Notes under the pieces: generated by a model
Databases searched by the model: none
Told to the model about the DNA's origin: nothing
The model's input: the letters and a program-made list of their open reading frames with translations, nothing else
Shown here: positions 1-11,678 of the stretch, in pieces
Layout: each line of letters starts with the position of its first letter
How positions within the stretch are numbered: the first letter of the stretch is position 1
Assembly: GCA_026936335.1 (NCBI GenBank)
Contig: JAPMXV010000057.1
Location: 124,001 to 188,000 of the forward strand
DNA: 64,000 nt
Source: Mantamonas sphyraenae
Taxonomy: Eukaryota > CRuMs > Mantamonadidae
Direction of reading: 5' to 3'
Made by a program: the position numbers and the translations under genes

Positions 1-2812
1 ATGCACCGCGTTCCATCAGTTCCATCTGCGTGTTGACACGCTCCATGTGCCGTTCTGCCTCCGCCATGCGCTCTCCATGCGCCTTGTCCTGTGCCAGTTT
101 CTCTTCGCTCAGCTCGTTGAAATTGTTGCCCAGCTCGATGTGGTCTGCCCACAGCTCGTCGTACTGTTGCTGCAGCTTCTCCACACGCAGCTGCAGCTTG
201 CGTCGCTCCTCCATGAGGTCTGCCGTCTGTGCACTGTGTCGTCCCATCATTCCACCCATCAGCAGCACGCTGTCGTTGTTCTCCTCCTTTGGCGTGTGTG
301 CCTCTGCCTGTCTGTGCCTCGGCGTGTCACCACCACTGTGACTGCCGCCTTCGACGTTCCCTCCTGCCTCTCCCGCCTCGCTGGCTGTCTTGCGCCTCAG
401 GCGCTGCTCCAGCTGCTGCTTCTCACGCTGTGCACGCTGCAGCTTACCCTCGAGCTGCTTCCGTCGCTCCTGTTCACTGGCAAGGGTCTTTTGCACACGG
501 CGAAGCTCCTTGGAGGCGTCACTGCCCTCTTCTGCCGCACGTGCTTCCAGGCTATTGATCTGCACGCTCATCTCCTGGATCAGCGTCTGCCTGCGTGCCA
601 CCTCCTCGGCCAGGTGCTTGCGGTCGGCCTGCAGGGCGCTAAACTGGCTCTGCAGTGTGCTCAGCTGCGCGTGAACGGTGTTAAACTCGTTGTGCACCCT
701 CTCCAACTCCTCCTGCTTGCCCTCCAGCTCGCGTGCGTGCCTTTCCTCCACACTGGCTTGCTGACTCTTGAGCAACTGCAGCTGCCGTTCCATTTCAAAC
801 AGTTCGTTGTTGTAGCTGAGTTCCGTCTGGTTCAACGCCGTGTGTGCCTCGGCTCGCAGATCCGACAACTGTGCATCGCGCTCCTGCGCCGTAAACTGCA
901 GCTGCTCCTCCATCTCTGAGATTTCCATTTCGCAGGACAGCACGTGTCGCTTGGCGGCGGCAATTTCCGCATCGGCATTGATTTGCAACGCCGCGAGTTG
1001 TGTCTGCAGCGCACCTTGCTCGCCACGCAGACGTCCGTTCTCCTTGCGCAGTCGCTCCACGTCTGCCAGCAGCACATTCACACTGCTGCCATCAGACGCA
1101 AACACTTCGTTGCGTGCAGGCAGCGACACCTTGAGACCACGCAGACACTCCAGTCGGAGATCGTAGGCACGCTTCTGGGCGTTGCTTGCTTCCACCAGGA
1201 ACGTCATCTGTTGCAACAGTTTGCTGTGTTCGTCCTCCTCAACGTCGTTGTCGTTGTCGTTGTCGTGGTCGTTGTCGTTGTCATCGTCCTCCTCGCGCTC
1301 GCGTCGTGCCACTGTGATGTTCTTCAACGCCAACAAGTCTTCCAGATGCGTCTGGTAGTTGTTGGCATGTTGCGACTGTGCCCTCTGCATGGCCTGCAGC
1401 TCCGCGTTGGCCTGTTCCAGCTTGGCTTCCAGGTCGCGGTTCAGCATGATCCAATGCTCGTGCGAGTTGCCCGCGTGCAACTGTTCCTCGTAACCTTCCA
1501 CCTGCAGCTGCAGCTCCTGGTTCACCCGTTCCGACTCTGCAGCATGTTCCAACAGCACCTGCATGTGATTCTCCGCCATCTGGTGCTGCGACTCTAGGTA
1601 CATAAACATGTTGTCCAGGATTCGCCTGTGTTCCTGTGCCTGTCGTGCGGCCGCCTCGCTGGGAACGATGGATACGGGTACATTGCGTGTCAGTCGGTCG
1701 TCGGTGGCAGTGGGGAGTGGCAGGTGCGCGGGTGGTTGGGCAGGTTGCACCCCGCACAACACTCGACTCTCTTGTACACTCACATGGCGGCTGCGTTGTG
1801 GTTGCCATCAACGCCGTGTGTGCCGTCTGCTGCGCCCACAGGGACGAGCTGGTCCTCATCGTCGTCATCGTCGTTGTTATTGGCACCGTGTTGGCCTTGT
1901 CGAGTGCCGTGCTGCTGTTGCGGCCTGCTCTGTTGGTCTCCATCTGCAGAGGCGCTTGTCAGCTGCAAGAGCTGAACTTGACATTCTTTCAGCTCTGCGT
2001 GCGCCGCCTCCAACTCCTTGTCGTGGTGTGTGCGCACCACCTCGTACTGCTGCAGACGTCGTTCCACCTGCTCGTTCACACTGTCCTGCACTTCTCCCAA
2101 CTGCATTCCGGAATGTGTGTGCGTGTGCGGGACCATTCGTGTCAGCGCGGGAAAAGCCGTTTCTCCTCTTGGCCCGCCTTGGGCTTGCCACGAGGGAGGC
2201 TGTGATCAACCAGCCCCATGGATGGACACAACACACGCATTCTTCACCCACCTTTGTCTTCAATGCATCGTTTTCGCTCTCGAGCAGCTGCATGCGCGCT
2301 GACAAGAGTTCCTGATTGGCTTCCAGCTCGCCTTTCTGCTTGACCATAAGCCGTACGGTGGACTCCAGCTCCTGGTTGACCCGTTCCAGTTGGCGCATGT
2401 CGCTCTGTGACTCATGACTGGCCATAGAGGCGCTGAATGCCGCCTGGCTGCTCTGCGACCGCGGCGTCCATCCTGCAGCCCCGCTGCCGCTGCCGCCGCC
2501 GCCGCCTCCGCCGCGTGTCCCTCCCTCCACTGCACCCGCACCCGCCGACATGGCGCTGCGGTTGCTCCTTCCACTTGCGGGTGTGGTGGGAAACACAAAC
2601 ACGCGTGAGCCCTGTGTGCCACTGCTGCCTGTGTGGTTGTTGTTGCTGGCCCCACTGCTGCTTGCCCCTCTCTCGCGTCGTCCTCCAGGCGAAAACACAG
2701 ACGGCGAAAACTCGCCACTCATCATCGCGTCAATGTTGCGACTGATGCGTGCGTAGGACGACGCCGACGCAGCCGACTTGGGCGTGCGTGGCGTGCGTGG
2801 ATTGGATGCCAT
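1..2812 (-). CDS. Large coiled-coil protein, 5' part (runs off the window)
   Basis: Unrecognised coiled-coil protein whose 3' end lies beyond base 1. I read three exons: 2812-2252 (ATG at 2812, MASNPRTPRTPKSAAS), 2100-1784, and 1658 to beyond 1. Both introns are GT-AG and phase-consistent (0, then 2), giving more than 840 residues. The first 190 residues are Ser/Gly/Ala-rich and disordered; a glycine run sits near residue 95. From about residue 150 the chain is almost continuous heptad-like Gln/Glu/Leu/Arg sequence, interrupted by an Asp/Asn-rich block around 1240-1300. There is no catalytic domain. The composition resembles centrosomal, golgin or flagellar scaffold proteins, but no specific family can be named. 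It is divergent from GMPPA with 58 bases between start codons. Confidence 0.75.
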
Positions 2813-2870
2813 GGGTTGCGGTTGCCTTGCTCCCTCCGCGCAGGCTGACACACACACACATTACAGAAGC
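2813..2870. promoter_or_regulatory. Short divergent promoter region between coiled-coil gene and GMPPA
   Basis: Only 58 bases separate two divergent start codons, so promoters and 5' leaders must be shared or overlap the neighbouring genes. A CA dinucleotide tract lies about 10 bases before the GMPPA ATG. No TATA-like box is visible. The promoter role is inferred from the arrangement alone. Confidence 0.4.
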
Positions 2871-4584
2871 ATGAGTGGCAAAACGTCCTGCAAGGTTGTG
2901 ATTCTGGTGGGAGGCAACAGGAAAGGGTCGATGTACCGTCCCATGTCGCTGGATACACCGACGCCGCTGGTGCAGGTGGCTGGCAAGCCGATGATTTACC
3001 ACCACCTCGAGGCCTGCACACAGGCCCTCGATACCATCCAGGAAGTGCTTCTCATCGGCTTTTACGACCCCTCGCAGTTTGACGGCTTCATTGACGAGGT
3101 GTCCACGCAGTTGGGTCTCAGCGTGCGCTACCTGCAGGAGGAACGTGCCCTGGGCACTGCTGGCGGCGTCAACTACTTCCGCAAGGAAATCCTTTCCGGG
3201 GACCCCGACTTTTTCCTCCTCTTCCACTGCGACATTGCCTGCAAGTTCCCCATCACTGAGCTGCTGGAACTGCATCACTCCCACTCCGGTTGCATCACCA
3301 TCATGGCCCGCCAGGTGCGTCATGGGCCATCGTAGGGAGGCGTTCTTCCCCTCCGCCCTTCTCTTCGGCCTCCTCCTCCTCCTCCCACACATGTGCAGCT
3401 TTTCCCCTCCTTGCCCGTCCCGTCCATCCTGCGTCCGCCACACCCGCACTTTTTCGTGTGGATGGCTGGTTGCCTGGTGTGTGCGTGGTGCTCCCTTGTG
3501 TGTGCTGCAAGCGTGTGATACTGACCCTGCCTGCGTGCGCGTGGTGTCGCGGATCCATGGCGCGGTTGGGACCTGCAGATCGAGAGGGACCAGACCCAGT
3601 ACTTTGGTGGCCTGGTGATTGACGATGACACCAACCAGGTGCTCCACTACGCCGAAAAGTCCAAACTGGTCAAGACCGACTTTATCAACTGTGGCGTGTA
3701 TGCGTGCAACGCTTCCCTCTTTGACCAGATCAGCCGTCTCCTCAAGGAGCGCGACGAAACCACCAGTGTGTCTCCCTCCGCGTGAGTTATCTTGTCCCAA
3801 GAGAGAAAGAGAGAGAGAGAGAGAGAGGCTGACGTGGTGGGCAATGACCAACAACAGGGCCTTGCTGCAAGACGATCCGGAGTTTCTGCGCCTGGAGCAG
3901 GATGTGCTGTTTTCGCTTTCGGGCATGGAGCAGGTGTATGCATACGTGACGACTGCGTTCTGGATGCAAATCAAGACGGGTGGCGCAGCCCTGGCTGCGG
4001 CTGGCATGTATCTGGATTGCTACGCCGAACAGAAGCCACAACTGCTGGCGGCTGGCAAGGAGCAATCCGCATCCTCCTCCGACTCGCACGACGACCAGCT
4101 TGTGTTTGATTGCTCCATCAAGGGCAACAACGTCATTGCCCAGGACACCGTCATCGATTCGACTGCAGTGGTAGGTTTGTGAAGGGCGCGGGAGCGGGGA
4201 AATGGTGTTTGTGATGTTGCTGCTGCTGCTGCTGCTAACACATCAGATGCGGTTGTGTGTCCCATCACACAGATCGGCCCCAATGTGTGCATTGGCAAGG
4301 GAGTGACCATTGGCAAGGGGGTGCGCCTTCGCAACTGCGTGGTGGGTGACAACAGCGTGATTGACGACCGTGCCGTGATCCAGTATGCTCTCCTGGGCCA
4401 GGGTGTGCAGGTGGGCAAGTGGTCTCGTCTCGAGGGATCCTACACAGGCATTTCCACCACCAAGGAGGGCATCACCCTCGCCGGTGCCAACGTCCAGGTT
4501 GATCCTGAGCTTGTGCTTCGTGACTGCATCATTCTGCCCGATATCCACATCACCAGCAGCTACCAGAATGAAATTGTGCTTTGA
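2871..4584 (+). CDS. GMPPA: Mannose-1-phosphate guanylyltransferase alpha subunit (GMPPA)
   Basis: GDP-mannose pyrophosphorylase family. The alpha subunit pairs with GMPPB in the cytosol and acts mainly as the GDP-mannose feedback sensor. Four exons, 2871-3314, 3579-3781, 3858-4170 and 4273-4584, join in frame to 423 aa, close to the 420 aa of the human protein. Residues 8-240 are the nucleotidyltransferase fold, with the GMPPA-type long glycine loop (GGNRKGSMYRPMS). Residues 300-423 carry the left-handed beta-helix (IGPNVCIGKGVTIGKGV), ending in the family tail (SSYQNEIVL). One oddity: the usual PKP lysine after the glycine loop is replaced (DTPTPLV), which fits a regulatory rather than catalytic subunit. 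Intron 2 holds a GA microsatellite. Confidence 0.9.
3801..3828. repeat. GA microsatellite in GMPPA intron 2
   Basis: A purine tract of mostly GA dinucleotides lies just after the 5' splice site (gtgagt at 3782). Confidence 0.85.
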
Positions 4585-4832
4585 TTGTCTGTGTCTCTCC
4601 TCTCTCCCCCCTCTCTGTGTGTGTGTGTGTGTGTGTGTGCCGTGTCCATCACATCACCGTCTCGTCATCCTCAAACTGCGTCTCGTCGTCGTCGTCGCCC
4701 ATTCCGCTGTCCTTTGCATCCGACGGCCCATCCGGGTTGCTGTGATTGACACACGCGTGTGTGCACGAGCGAGTGTGAGTATGTGCGTAGCCGATGGGAC
4801 CCGTGGTCGGTAGTGAGGGCGAAAGGAAAAAC
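4585..4832. repeat. Intergenic 3' spacer with TG microsatellite (4616-4639)
   Basis: Convergent 3' spacer between GMPPA and WASHC3. It holds an uninterrupted TG run at 4616-4639 preceded by a CT-rich stretch. No gene is apparent. Confidence 0.8.
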
Positions 4833-5656
4833 CTACTCCAGCGCGTCGGGATTCAAGCCCTCAGCCTTGGCCTTGCCCTTGGCCACATTCACCGGCACAC
4901 CCACTCGGATCATCTTGAACAGGTGTGCATAGCGTGGATCCTGTGCCCATGTCAGCCCTCCTGCTCCACTCTGATCGCCACCTGCCTCTCCAGCTGCCTC
5001 TGCCCCGGCCGAGCTTCCAGCGCCTGGCGCTGAGGGGATGCCTGTGTCGTGTCGTCGTTTGTGTGTGTCCACGTCCACACATGAGTGTCAGCATGCACCC
5101 CTCGTATCTCATCTGTATCCTCCCCCCGTCTCATGGTCATGTGTGCGTGTGTGCCCGTGTGGCTGCCTGTGTGCTGCGTCCATACACGCGCACGTGGAAC
5201 TCCGGGCCGCTGGACGACGAAATGGGAGAAACCCTCACAGGCGCCTGTGGGGCCCACCTTTGTCGTGGATGGTACGTCTGTCGGCCCACACGGTCACTTA
5301 CCTCCAGGTGGGGGTGGGGGAGGCGGCGGCGGAGGAGCAGCAGTGCCTCCTGTGCCTGCAGGCGTGCTTGCTGTGTTGCCAGCCGGGCCAGCCGCCGCCG
5401 CTTGTGTCTGTTGGGCGCCGCCTCCGCCTCCAGCAGGCGCATCGACAGCCGGGATGGACGCCAACTTGGCTTCCAGAATGTTCATGGTGATTTCCAGGCG
5501 TTCGACCTTGCGGCTGACGTCGGACAGCTTCTGTTCGCAAAGGAAGGAGAAGCGGTTGATGAACTGCGTCGTGTTGATCACAAAGTGGTTCACCGCAGAC
5601 ACCGTCTTTTTGTAGCTCACCGGGTCGTATTGCGACCCATCGTCCGTCGTCTCCAT
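4833..5656 (-). CDS. WASHC3: WASH complex subunit 3 (CCDC53)
   Basis: Small coiled-coil subunit of the endosomal WASH complex, which activates Arp2/3 on sorting endosomes. Exon 1 is 5656-5302 and exon 2 is 5041-4833, joined by a GT-AG intron with matching phase, giving 187 aa (human about 194). The N-terminal 70 residues are the family helix (VNHFVINTTQFINRFSFLCE then LSDVSRKVERLEITMNILEAK). A polyproline/glycine linker sits at about 105-118. The C-terminus has the diagnostic motif YAHLFKMIRVGVPV, then a short tail ending GLNPDALE. Divergent from VPS33, another endolysosomal gene, with 104 bases between start codons. Confidence 0.9.
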
Positions 5657-5760
5657 GTCTTGTGAACGGTGTCTGGGTGTGTGTGTGTGGGCGCGCAAGT
5701 TGCTCTGTTGACATCCTCCAACGCCCCCCCCTCACCCACCCAACCCAAGCATAACCTGCG
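5657..5760. promoter_or_regulatory. Divergent promoter region WASHC3/VPS33
   Basis: 104 bases lie between divergent ATGs. A TG tract at 5676-5690 reads as CA repeats in the WASHC3 direction. The shared promoter is inferred from spacing only. Confidence 0.4.
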
Positions 5761-7943
5761 ATGTCGGCGGCACCCTCCCTGGCAAACGCAGTGCTGAACC
5801 TCGCCTCGTTGCGGGAGCATGCAAAGAAGGAGCTGCTCGGGTGCCTGGAGTCTGTGCGCGGGCAAAAGGCCCTCGTGGTGGACTCGGAACTCATTGGCGA
5901 GATGGGACTGGTCGTGTCGGTGGCCGACATGAAGCAGAGGGGCATTGAGAAGATTTTCTTCTTTGAGCCCACCCTGGACACAGAGCTGGCTTCGGTCATC
6001 TACATTTGCCGGCCTCGCGTCGACCGCGTCAAGTGGCTCGCCAGCCACATTCTCAAGTTCCATGCCAACGGCGACCACAAGAACTACTCGGTGTTCTTTG
6101 TGCCTCGTCGTACCATGGTCTGCGAACGTGTCCTCGAAGACGCAGGCGTGTACGGCGACGTTACCCTCGGCGAGCTGTGAGTTTCTGAAAAGCCCTCCCT
6201 CCCTCGGCCCAGCCTTGTCCCCCTTGCTACATGCTTACATTAGCTCTCCCCTGCCCCGTCTCCACGTTCACCCCGCTCCCCCCGGCACAATCTCACAGCC
6301 ATCTCGACCTGGTGCCCTACGAGGAGGACGTCCTGTCCCTGGAGATGCCGCTGTCGTTCCGCGAGTGTTTCCTCGAGGGCGATCGCACCTCGCTCTTCTA
6401 CGTCGCACGCGCCCTCATGAAGCTCCAGAGCACCTTTGGCATCATCCCGCACCTCAAAGCAAAGGGAGACTGTGCAGCGGTACGTGTGTGTGTGTGTGTG
6501 CGTGTGTGTGTGTGTGTGGTCAGAGTTATGCAAGGGGAAATACCCTTGGAGATGACGAAAATGAGATGCCGAATGGGAATCCACGCGCGGCCGCGGGCAG
6601 CTGACACATGTGACACACGGGGTGGGATGGAATACGCACAGTTGGTCATTGATATGATGCTGCGCATGCGCAAGGAGCTGGGCATGGACGACATGGTGAA
6701 TGCCGTGGCACCGGAGATTGACTCGCTGATCATCATCGACCGCACAGTGGACATGGTGACGCCCATGTGCACACAGCTGACGTACGAAGGACTGATTGAC
6801 GAAATCTACGGGATCAAGGATGGCCTGGTGGACATGAACCAGACGGTGGGCAACGATGTGGGCGGAGGCGACGGCGGCGGCAGCAGTAGCAGCAGCAGCG
6901 CAGGGAAGCGAAAGCCCAAGATCCCGCTGAACAGCAACGACAAACTGTACAGCGAGTACCGAGACCTGAACTTTGGTGTGGTGTTGCCCATGCTGAGTCA
7001 GAAGGCCAAGTACATTGACGAGAACTACAAGGAGAGGCACAGCGCACAGACAGTGACAGAAATCAGGGACTTTATGAAGAAGCTGGGGCCGTTGCAGCAG
7101 GAGCACAAGTCACTGGGCACACACACGGACATTGCAGGCAGCATTGTGACGGTGACGAGCGACAACTCGTTCCACAGGCACCTGGACGTGGAGCATTCAT
7201 TATTCACGGGCGCCGACCTGTGCAACGACTACATCGAAACGATGCTGTACCGTCAGGAGAAGTTGGTCAAGGTGCTGCGTCTGCTGGTCCTCCAAAACAT
7301 TGTCAACAACGGCATCAAGAGCAAACAGTTTGACCACTTTCGCAGGGAAATCCTGCAGTCGTACGGCTACGAACACCTGCTCACCCTGCGCAACCTGGAC
7401 AAACTCCACCTTTTGCACAAGAACGAGAGCCGCAGCAACTTTAGCACCGTCCGCAAGGCCCTCAAACTCGAGGTGGAAGATCTCAACGACGCCGAACCCG
7501 ACGACATTGCTTACGTCTACTCGGGCTACGCTCCCATCAGCGTGCGTCTCGTCCAGAGTGCTTTCCGCCCCGGCTGGAAGCAGATGGAGGATGTGATGAA
7601 GGTGCTGCCGGGCAAGACTGTCCAGGTCGACCAAGAACTGCCGTCCGGGTTGTCCGAAGGCGGCGCATCGTCGTCGTCGTCGTCGTCGTCCTCTTCATCG
7701 TCGTCGGGCGCCGGCAGCAGCAGCAGCAGCAGCAGCGGCAGTGGCAGCAGTAGCACTGGAGGAAGCGCCAGCGGTGGCAAGCGGCCCGTGACAATGGTGT
7801 TTTTCATTGGCGGTGTCACCTTTGCAGAGATTTCTGCGCTGCGCTTCCATAGCCAACAGGAAGGCGTGAACAGGGACTTTGTGGTGGGCACGACCAAGCT
7901 GATCAACGGCTCGACGCTGTTGGAAACCCTCGTTGGCAACTAA
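5761..7943 (+). CDS. VPS33: VPS33 (Sec1/Munc18 protein of HOPS/CORVET)
   Basis: Sec1/Munc18-family protein that templates SNARE assembly for endosome and lysosome fusion. Exons 5761-6176, 6299-6479 and 6642-7943 join in frame to 632 aa. Family signatures include FFVPRRTMVCERVLEDAGVYG, the FRECFLEGDRTSLFYVARAL segment, and the strongly conserved DRTVDMVTPM followed by QLTYEGLIDEIYGI near residue 230-255. Two inserts are species-specific: a Gly/Ser stretch at about residue 275 and a Ser/Gly low-complexity loop at about 540-580, both within otherwise conserved sequence. Intron 2 begins GTACGT and runs straight into a TG-rich tract. The sequence looks closer to VPS33A than VPS33B. Confidence 0.92.
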
Positions 7944-8358
7944 GGGTGCAAACGCATGCGGGGGAGCAGAGAACAAGACACTTCATTCAAATTGTCCCTG
8001 TCGTCATGCTCTTGTCCGAGAACTCACATTGAACACAAGCGACGCAGGAGAGGAAGGCGTTTGTTGGAGCTGTTCGTCATCCGTTTCCCAGTTCAACAAG
8101 CACCCTGTCCATCACCTCATCCGGCAGTGTGCTCCATACTGTAGTGCAGTCGGCTCATACCCTTCCATCCCACCACATTCAAACATCACTTCTCGCTCCT
8201 CCCCATTCATCACCAACGCCACCTCCATCGCCGCATCCACGTTCCCCTTCCATCCAATCCAATGCAAGGCCTTCCTCTTCCTGACAGCAACCAGCCTCGG
8301 CGCGGGGGGGGGGGGGGGGGTTCCTTGTTGGGGCGAGGCAACAGTGGGACAGTCATTG
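7944..8358. other. Convergent 3' intergenic region with G17 homopolymer
   Basis: About 415 bases between the VPS33 and CIP2A stop codons. It holds 17 consecutive G at 8304-8320. I see no gene or RNA here; it presumably carries both 3' UTRs. Confidence 0.6.
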
Positions 8359-11300
8359 TCACCGGACAAAGCTTGCGTTTTTGCTGCGAGTGGACCGGAG
8401 CAACATCTCCGACAGCTCTTCGTCGTGGTTGCCATCGTCGCCATCGTCCTGTGAGACCGGATACATCGACGTCCTGCGAGCAGTGCCTGCTGGTGGACTG
8501 GTCCACATGGTGGTTGTGGCGGATGGCGACGTAAAGGCCGGTGGGATCAAGGGACCCGGATCCTGCGGCGGCGCCGACGGAGTGGCACCGCCGAATGACG
8601 AGGACGAGGACGAGGACGAAGATGAGGACGAGGACACACCACCGTTGGAAGGACCCGCACCTGTCATGGAATGGATGGCCGAGGTGATCTGTGCATACTT
8701 GTCCAGCTGTGCGGCGAGTGTGCGATGTTTGTCGCGTAGCGCATCGCGTTGGGCGGCAGTGGCGCGCAGCTCGTCAGCAAGCTTATCTGCGGCCTGTTTC
8801 TGTTCCTGCAACTGATTCTGTACAAAGTCGAGGCGTTTGCGAGCTTGCTGTGCGTCGTGGGCCACCTCTGCAATGTGGTTCTGCATCCGTTGCCGCTCCA
8901 CATTGGCCCTGTTGAGCGAGGCACTCATGGCCTCGAGTTGCTGTGTCTGTTTCTGGCACGCGTCCGTCATTTGCACCAATTTGTTGAATTGTTGCTCCAG
9001 CCTGCTGCTCTGTTCGCCGTTGTGTGCACGCAACCCTTGCATCTCCTCCTCATTCAATTCCAACTGCTGTGCCGCCTCCTGCAACTGCTTCGTCATGGAT
9101 GCCACCTGCTGTCTGGCGTCGCTCAGGCTGCGTTCTGCCTCTTCACATCGGCGTCGCCATCCGTCGGCGTCGCTCGTCGCCTCTTCCAACTGTCCCTCCA
9201 GCGCATTGCCGTGGTGCTTGGCCTCCTCCAGTGCGTGTGCATAGTATGCGGTCTGTTTGCGCATCTGTGCCTCCCACTGGCCCGCGGTGGTGCGGAATTG
9301 CTGCTCCAGCGCGGCCACCGTGGCGTCGTGGATACGTCGTCCCTCTCGCTGGGCCATGGCCAGCTGTTGCAACTCGTTGGCCCTGTTCACAAGCGTCTGA
9401 TTGGCGTCCACAATGCTGTGCACCACTGCGTCCATGGCACCGTGCAGCTGGTTGGCAAAGCCAAAGTGAAGAAACAGCAATGCGTTGCTCACCTCGGCCG
9501 GGTTGGTCGACATGGTCACCGTTTGCGACAATATCGGCGCCAGGGTGCCGTCGTGCAAGTAGGCCATCAGAGCCTCCTGTGTGCCTTGGTCATCCACAAA
9601 GGTGACCACAAACACGAGGATGGCCAATGCCGTGCGTGCCAACACACGTTGACGCATGGCATCGCCGCCGCCGCCGCCGCCTCCTTCTGTCTCCACCTTC
9701 CATCGTGCATGGTCATCCAGCAGCGCGGCCAGCAAATCCAGGGCGGCGTCGATGGGCAGCTGGACAGCCAATTCGGGGCCCAACCCGGCCAGATTGGTGT
9801 GTGCCCACAGCGACACCAATGCCTGCATGGGGGCAGCCACCTTGCGCAGATTCTCGTCACGCAGGGCTTGTGTCAGGGGCAGCTGCAGTTGGGTGTGCAC
9901 GTGGAGTGCCAACCGGTCAAGGACGGTGGCAAAGAGGGCATCCACGTCTGCCAGCTGGGCAACAGCATCGCGGGAGCCGGCGCCGTGCAACGCTGCCAGA
10001 AAGGCGGTGGCACGTGCGGCCGTGAGGGGATGGGAATGGGAGAGGAGATCCAAGAGGGCAAACAGATAGCGGTCGTGTGCAAAGAGGCCGAGAAGGGTGG
10101 TGGTGATGCTTGCCGACGCAAGCATGGATGTCAGCAGCGCAACAAGACTGTCGATGACGGCGTAGTTGTCGGCACTGAGCAGGGTGAGAAGGTGGGCGAG
10201 GGCGTCGTGCAGGTTGGGGTACCGTTCCAGGGCATTGAGGTAACGGGAGGAGTCGACAAAGTCCCGCAGCAGTTGCAACGACGCCAGAAGCAGGTCCATG
10301 GTTTTTCGCCGTGGCAATGATGTTGAAGATGAGTTGGAAGGTTTGGTGGACGTTGTCCTCCTTGAACAGCTTCTGCAGGATTTGACTGGACGAGGCCAGT
10401 GAGGTGAGGCAAGCAAAGGCTTGGATGATCACCCGCAGATCGGCGTGCGACAGATGTGCGATGAGTGAACGATACAGAGTGGACACCCAGGTGGCTTCTT
10501 TCACATAGTATCGCACACTTGCATTGTGTCGCAGCAGCTGTGCCATCAGGGACAGCGTCAGCGACAGCAGATCCGCAGGGCTGCTGCGTCCAGACGCAAC
10601 CTCCTGCACAATGTCCACCAGTGCCTTTGTGTTTTCTGATGGATAGTCGCACCGGAACGCAGGAAGGATGGCGTTGAGGACTTCCATCAGCTGGGAGGGC
10701 AGTTGTCGGCGTAGGGCAATGTGTGCGTGTGTGTGTCAGTGTGTGTCAGTGGGGGAGGTGGGGGAGTGGGTTGGGAGTTTGGCGCGCTTGCCCCGCTGAG
10801 CAACGTACACGGAAAGTCAGCGCTTGCTGCGGGGATTGGGAGGCCCAGGTGGCGTCTGTTTTGCCTTGTGTGGAGGTGGAGGTGGTGGATGACGATGTGG
10901 AGGATGACGATGAGGAGGAGGAGGAGGAGGAAGGGAGGAGTCCCGAGGTGACGACGCAGTGGATGAGAAAGTCGACAAAGTCGGGCTGTGCGGCCAGGAG
11001 GCGTTGAAACGTGGGATTGGTGGCCATGTTGGCAAGGATATAGGCAGAGTGGGAGACAAGGGCTGCGGATTGGAGGGTGACCGGGTTGTGAAGGAGTCGG
11101 ACGAGGAGGAAGAGAAGCGTGCGCGTGTCTTGGTCCTCCTGAAGGGCGTACAAAGCCATCGGGGAAAAGTCTGTGGCCAAAAGCGTGTTCTATGGATGGG
11201 ACAAAAGGAAAACGGGAAGCACAGGTGGGGGCTGAGTGTGAGCAACAACACTGGCGTGGGGCGTGGGAACCAGGGATTGGGGGCGCGATGTGGCGTACGC

Positions 11301-11502
11301 GGAGTGCTGTTTCGAGTTGCAGCTTGACGACATCCAACTGGGCCGGGGAAGTGGACGGGCTTGACGGGTGTTCGGAGGTGGAGGTGGGAGAGGCGAGAGA
11401 GATGGGTGGGCTTGTTTGGGCCGTGTCAAACTCGACGATGGCCTGCTGGAGCAGGTCGATGAGCTCGCGGGTGCTGCCGGCCATGATGACGATGGGTTGC
11501 AT
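8359..11502 (-). CDS. CIP2A: CIP2A orthologue (PP2A-inhibitor scaffold), frame broken once at a homopolymer
   Basis: Armadillo plus coiled-coil protein matching CIP2A, the animal PP2A inhibitor that also works with TOPBP1 in mitosis. Exons are 11502-11299, 11189-10809 and 10690-8359, phase 0 at both introns. The diagnostic block is in exon 3: LLRHNASVRYYVKEA, then STLYRSLIAHLSHADLRV, then DNVHQTFQLIFNI; human CIP2A has RHNLSV, FYRTLITFLAHSSLTV and NIHQTFQLIFNI at matching positions. Residues 1-560 are helical repeats, about 625-865 a coiled coil, and the end of the coil (ITSAIHSMTG) resembles the human MIAMIHSLSG. The tail is Ser-rich. The frame shifts at a five-base run at 10302-10306 (A5 in sense); four would restore it, giving about 971 aa (human 905). 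Confidence 0.82.
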
Positions 11503-11508
11503 GCGCCA

Positions 11509-11534
11509 GGGGGGGGAAGGGGGGGGGGGGGGGG
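11509..11534. repeat. Poly-G tracts upstream of the CIP2A start
   Basis: Two G runs, 11509-11516 and 11519-11534, lie just 5' of the CIP2A ATG and so would be poly-C in its leader. Such runs are also prone to length error. Confidence 0.7.
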
Positions 11535-11678
11535 CGACAAAAGAAGGGATGGAAGCATGGAAATGGTGTGCATGTGCCACCAACAACACAACATCACCAT
11601 TGAGAGCACTCAGAAGATCAACGGCCACACGACACTGTACATCCTCGTCCTCCCCTCTCCCCCTCCATCCACATTCTG

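Noticed and set aside
8304..8320. G17 run as a G-quadruplex regulatory element
   Set aside because: A plain homopolymer in a 3' spacer; no gene-linked arrangement supports a function, and its length is unreliable.
8749..10320. 523-codon plus-strand frame over CIP2A
   Set aside because: Antisense shadow: the opposite strand codes a recognisable CIP2A protein.
10463..10692. Intron instead of a frameshift in CIP2A
   Set aside because: The break lies within a few bases at an A run (10302-10306) with conserved protein directly on both sides, leaving no room for an intron.
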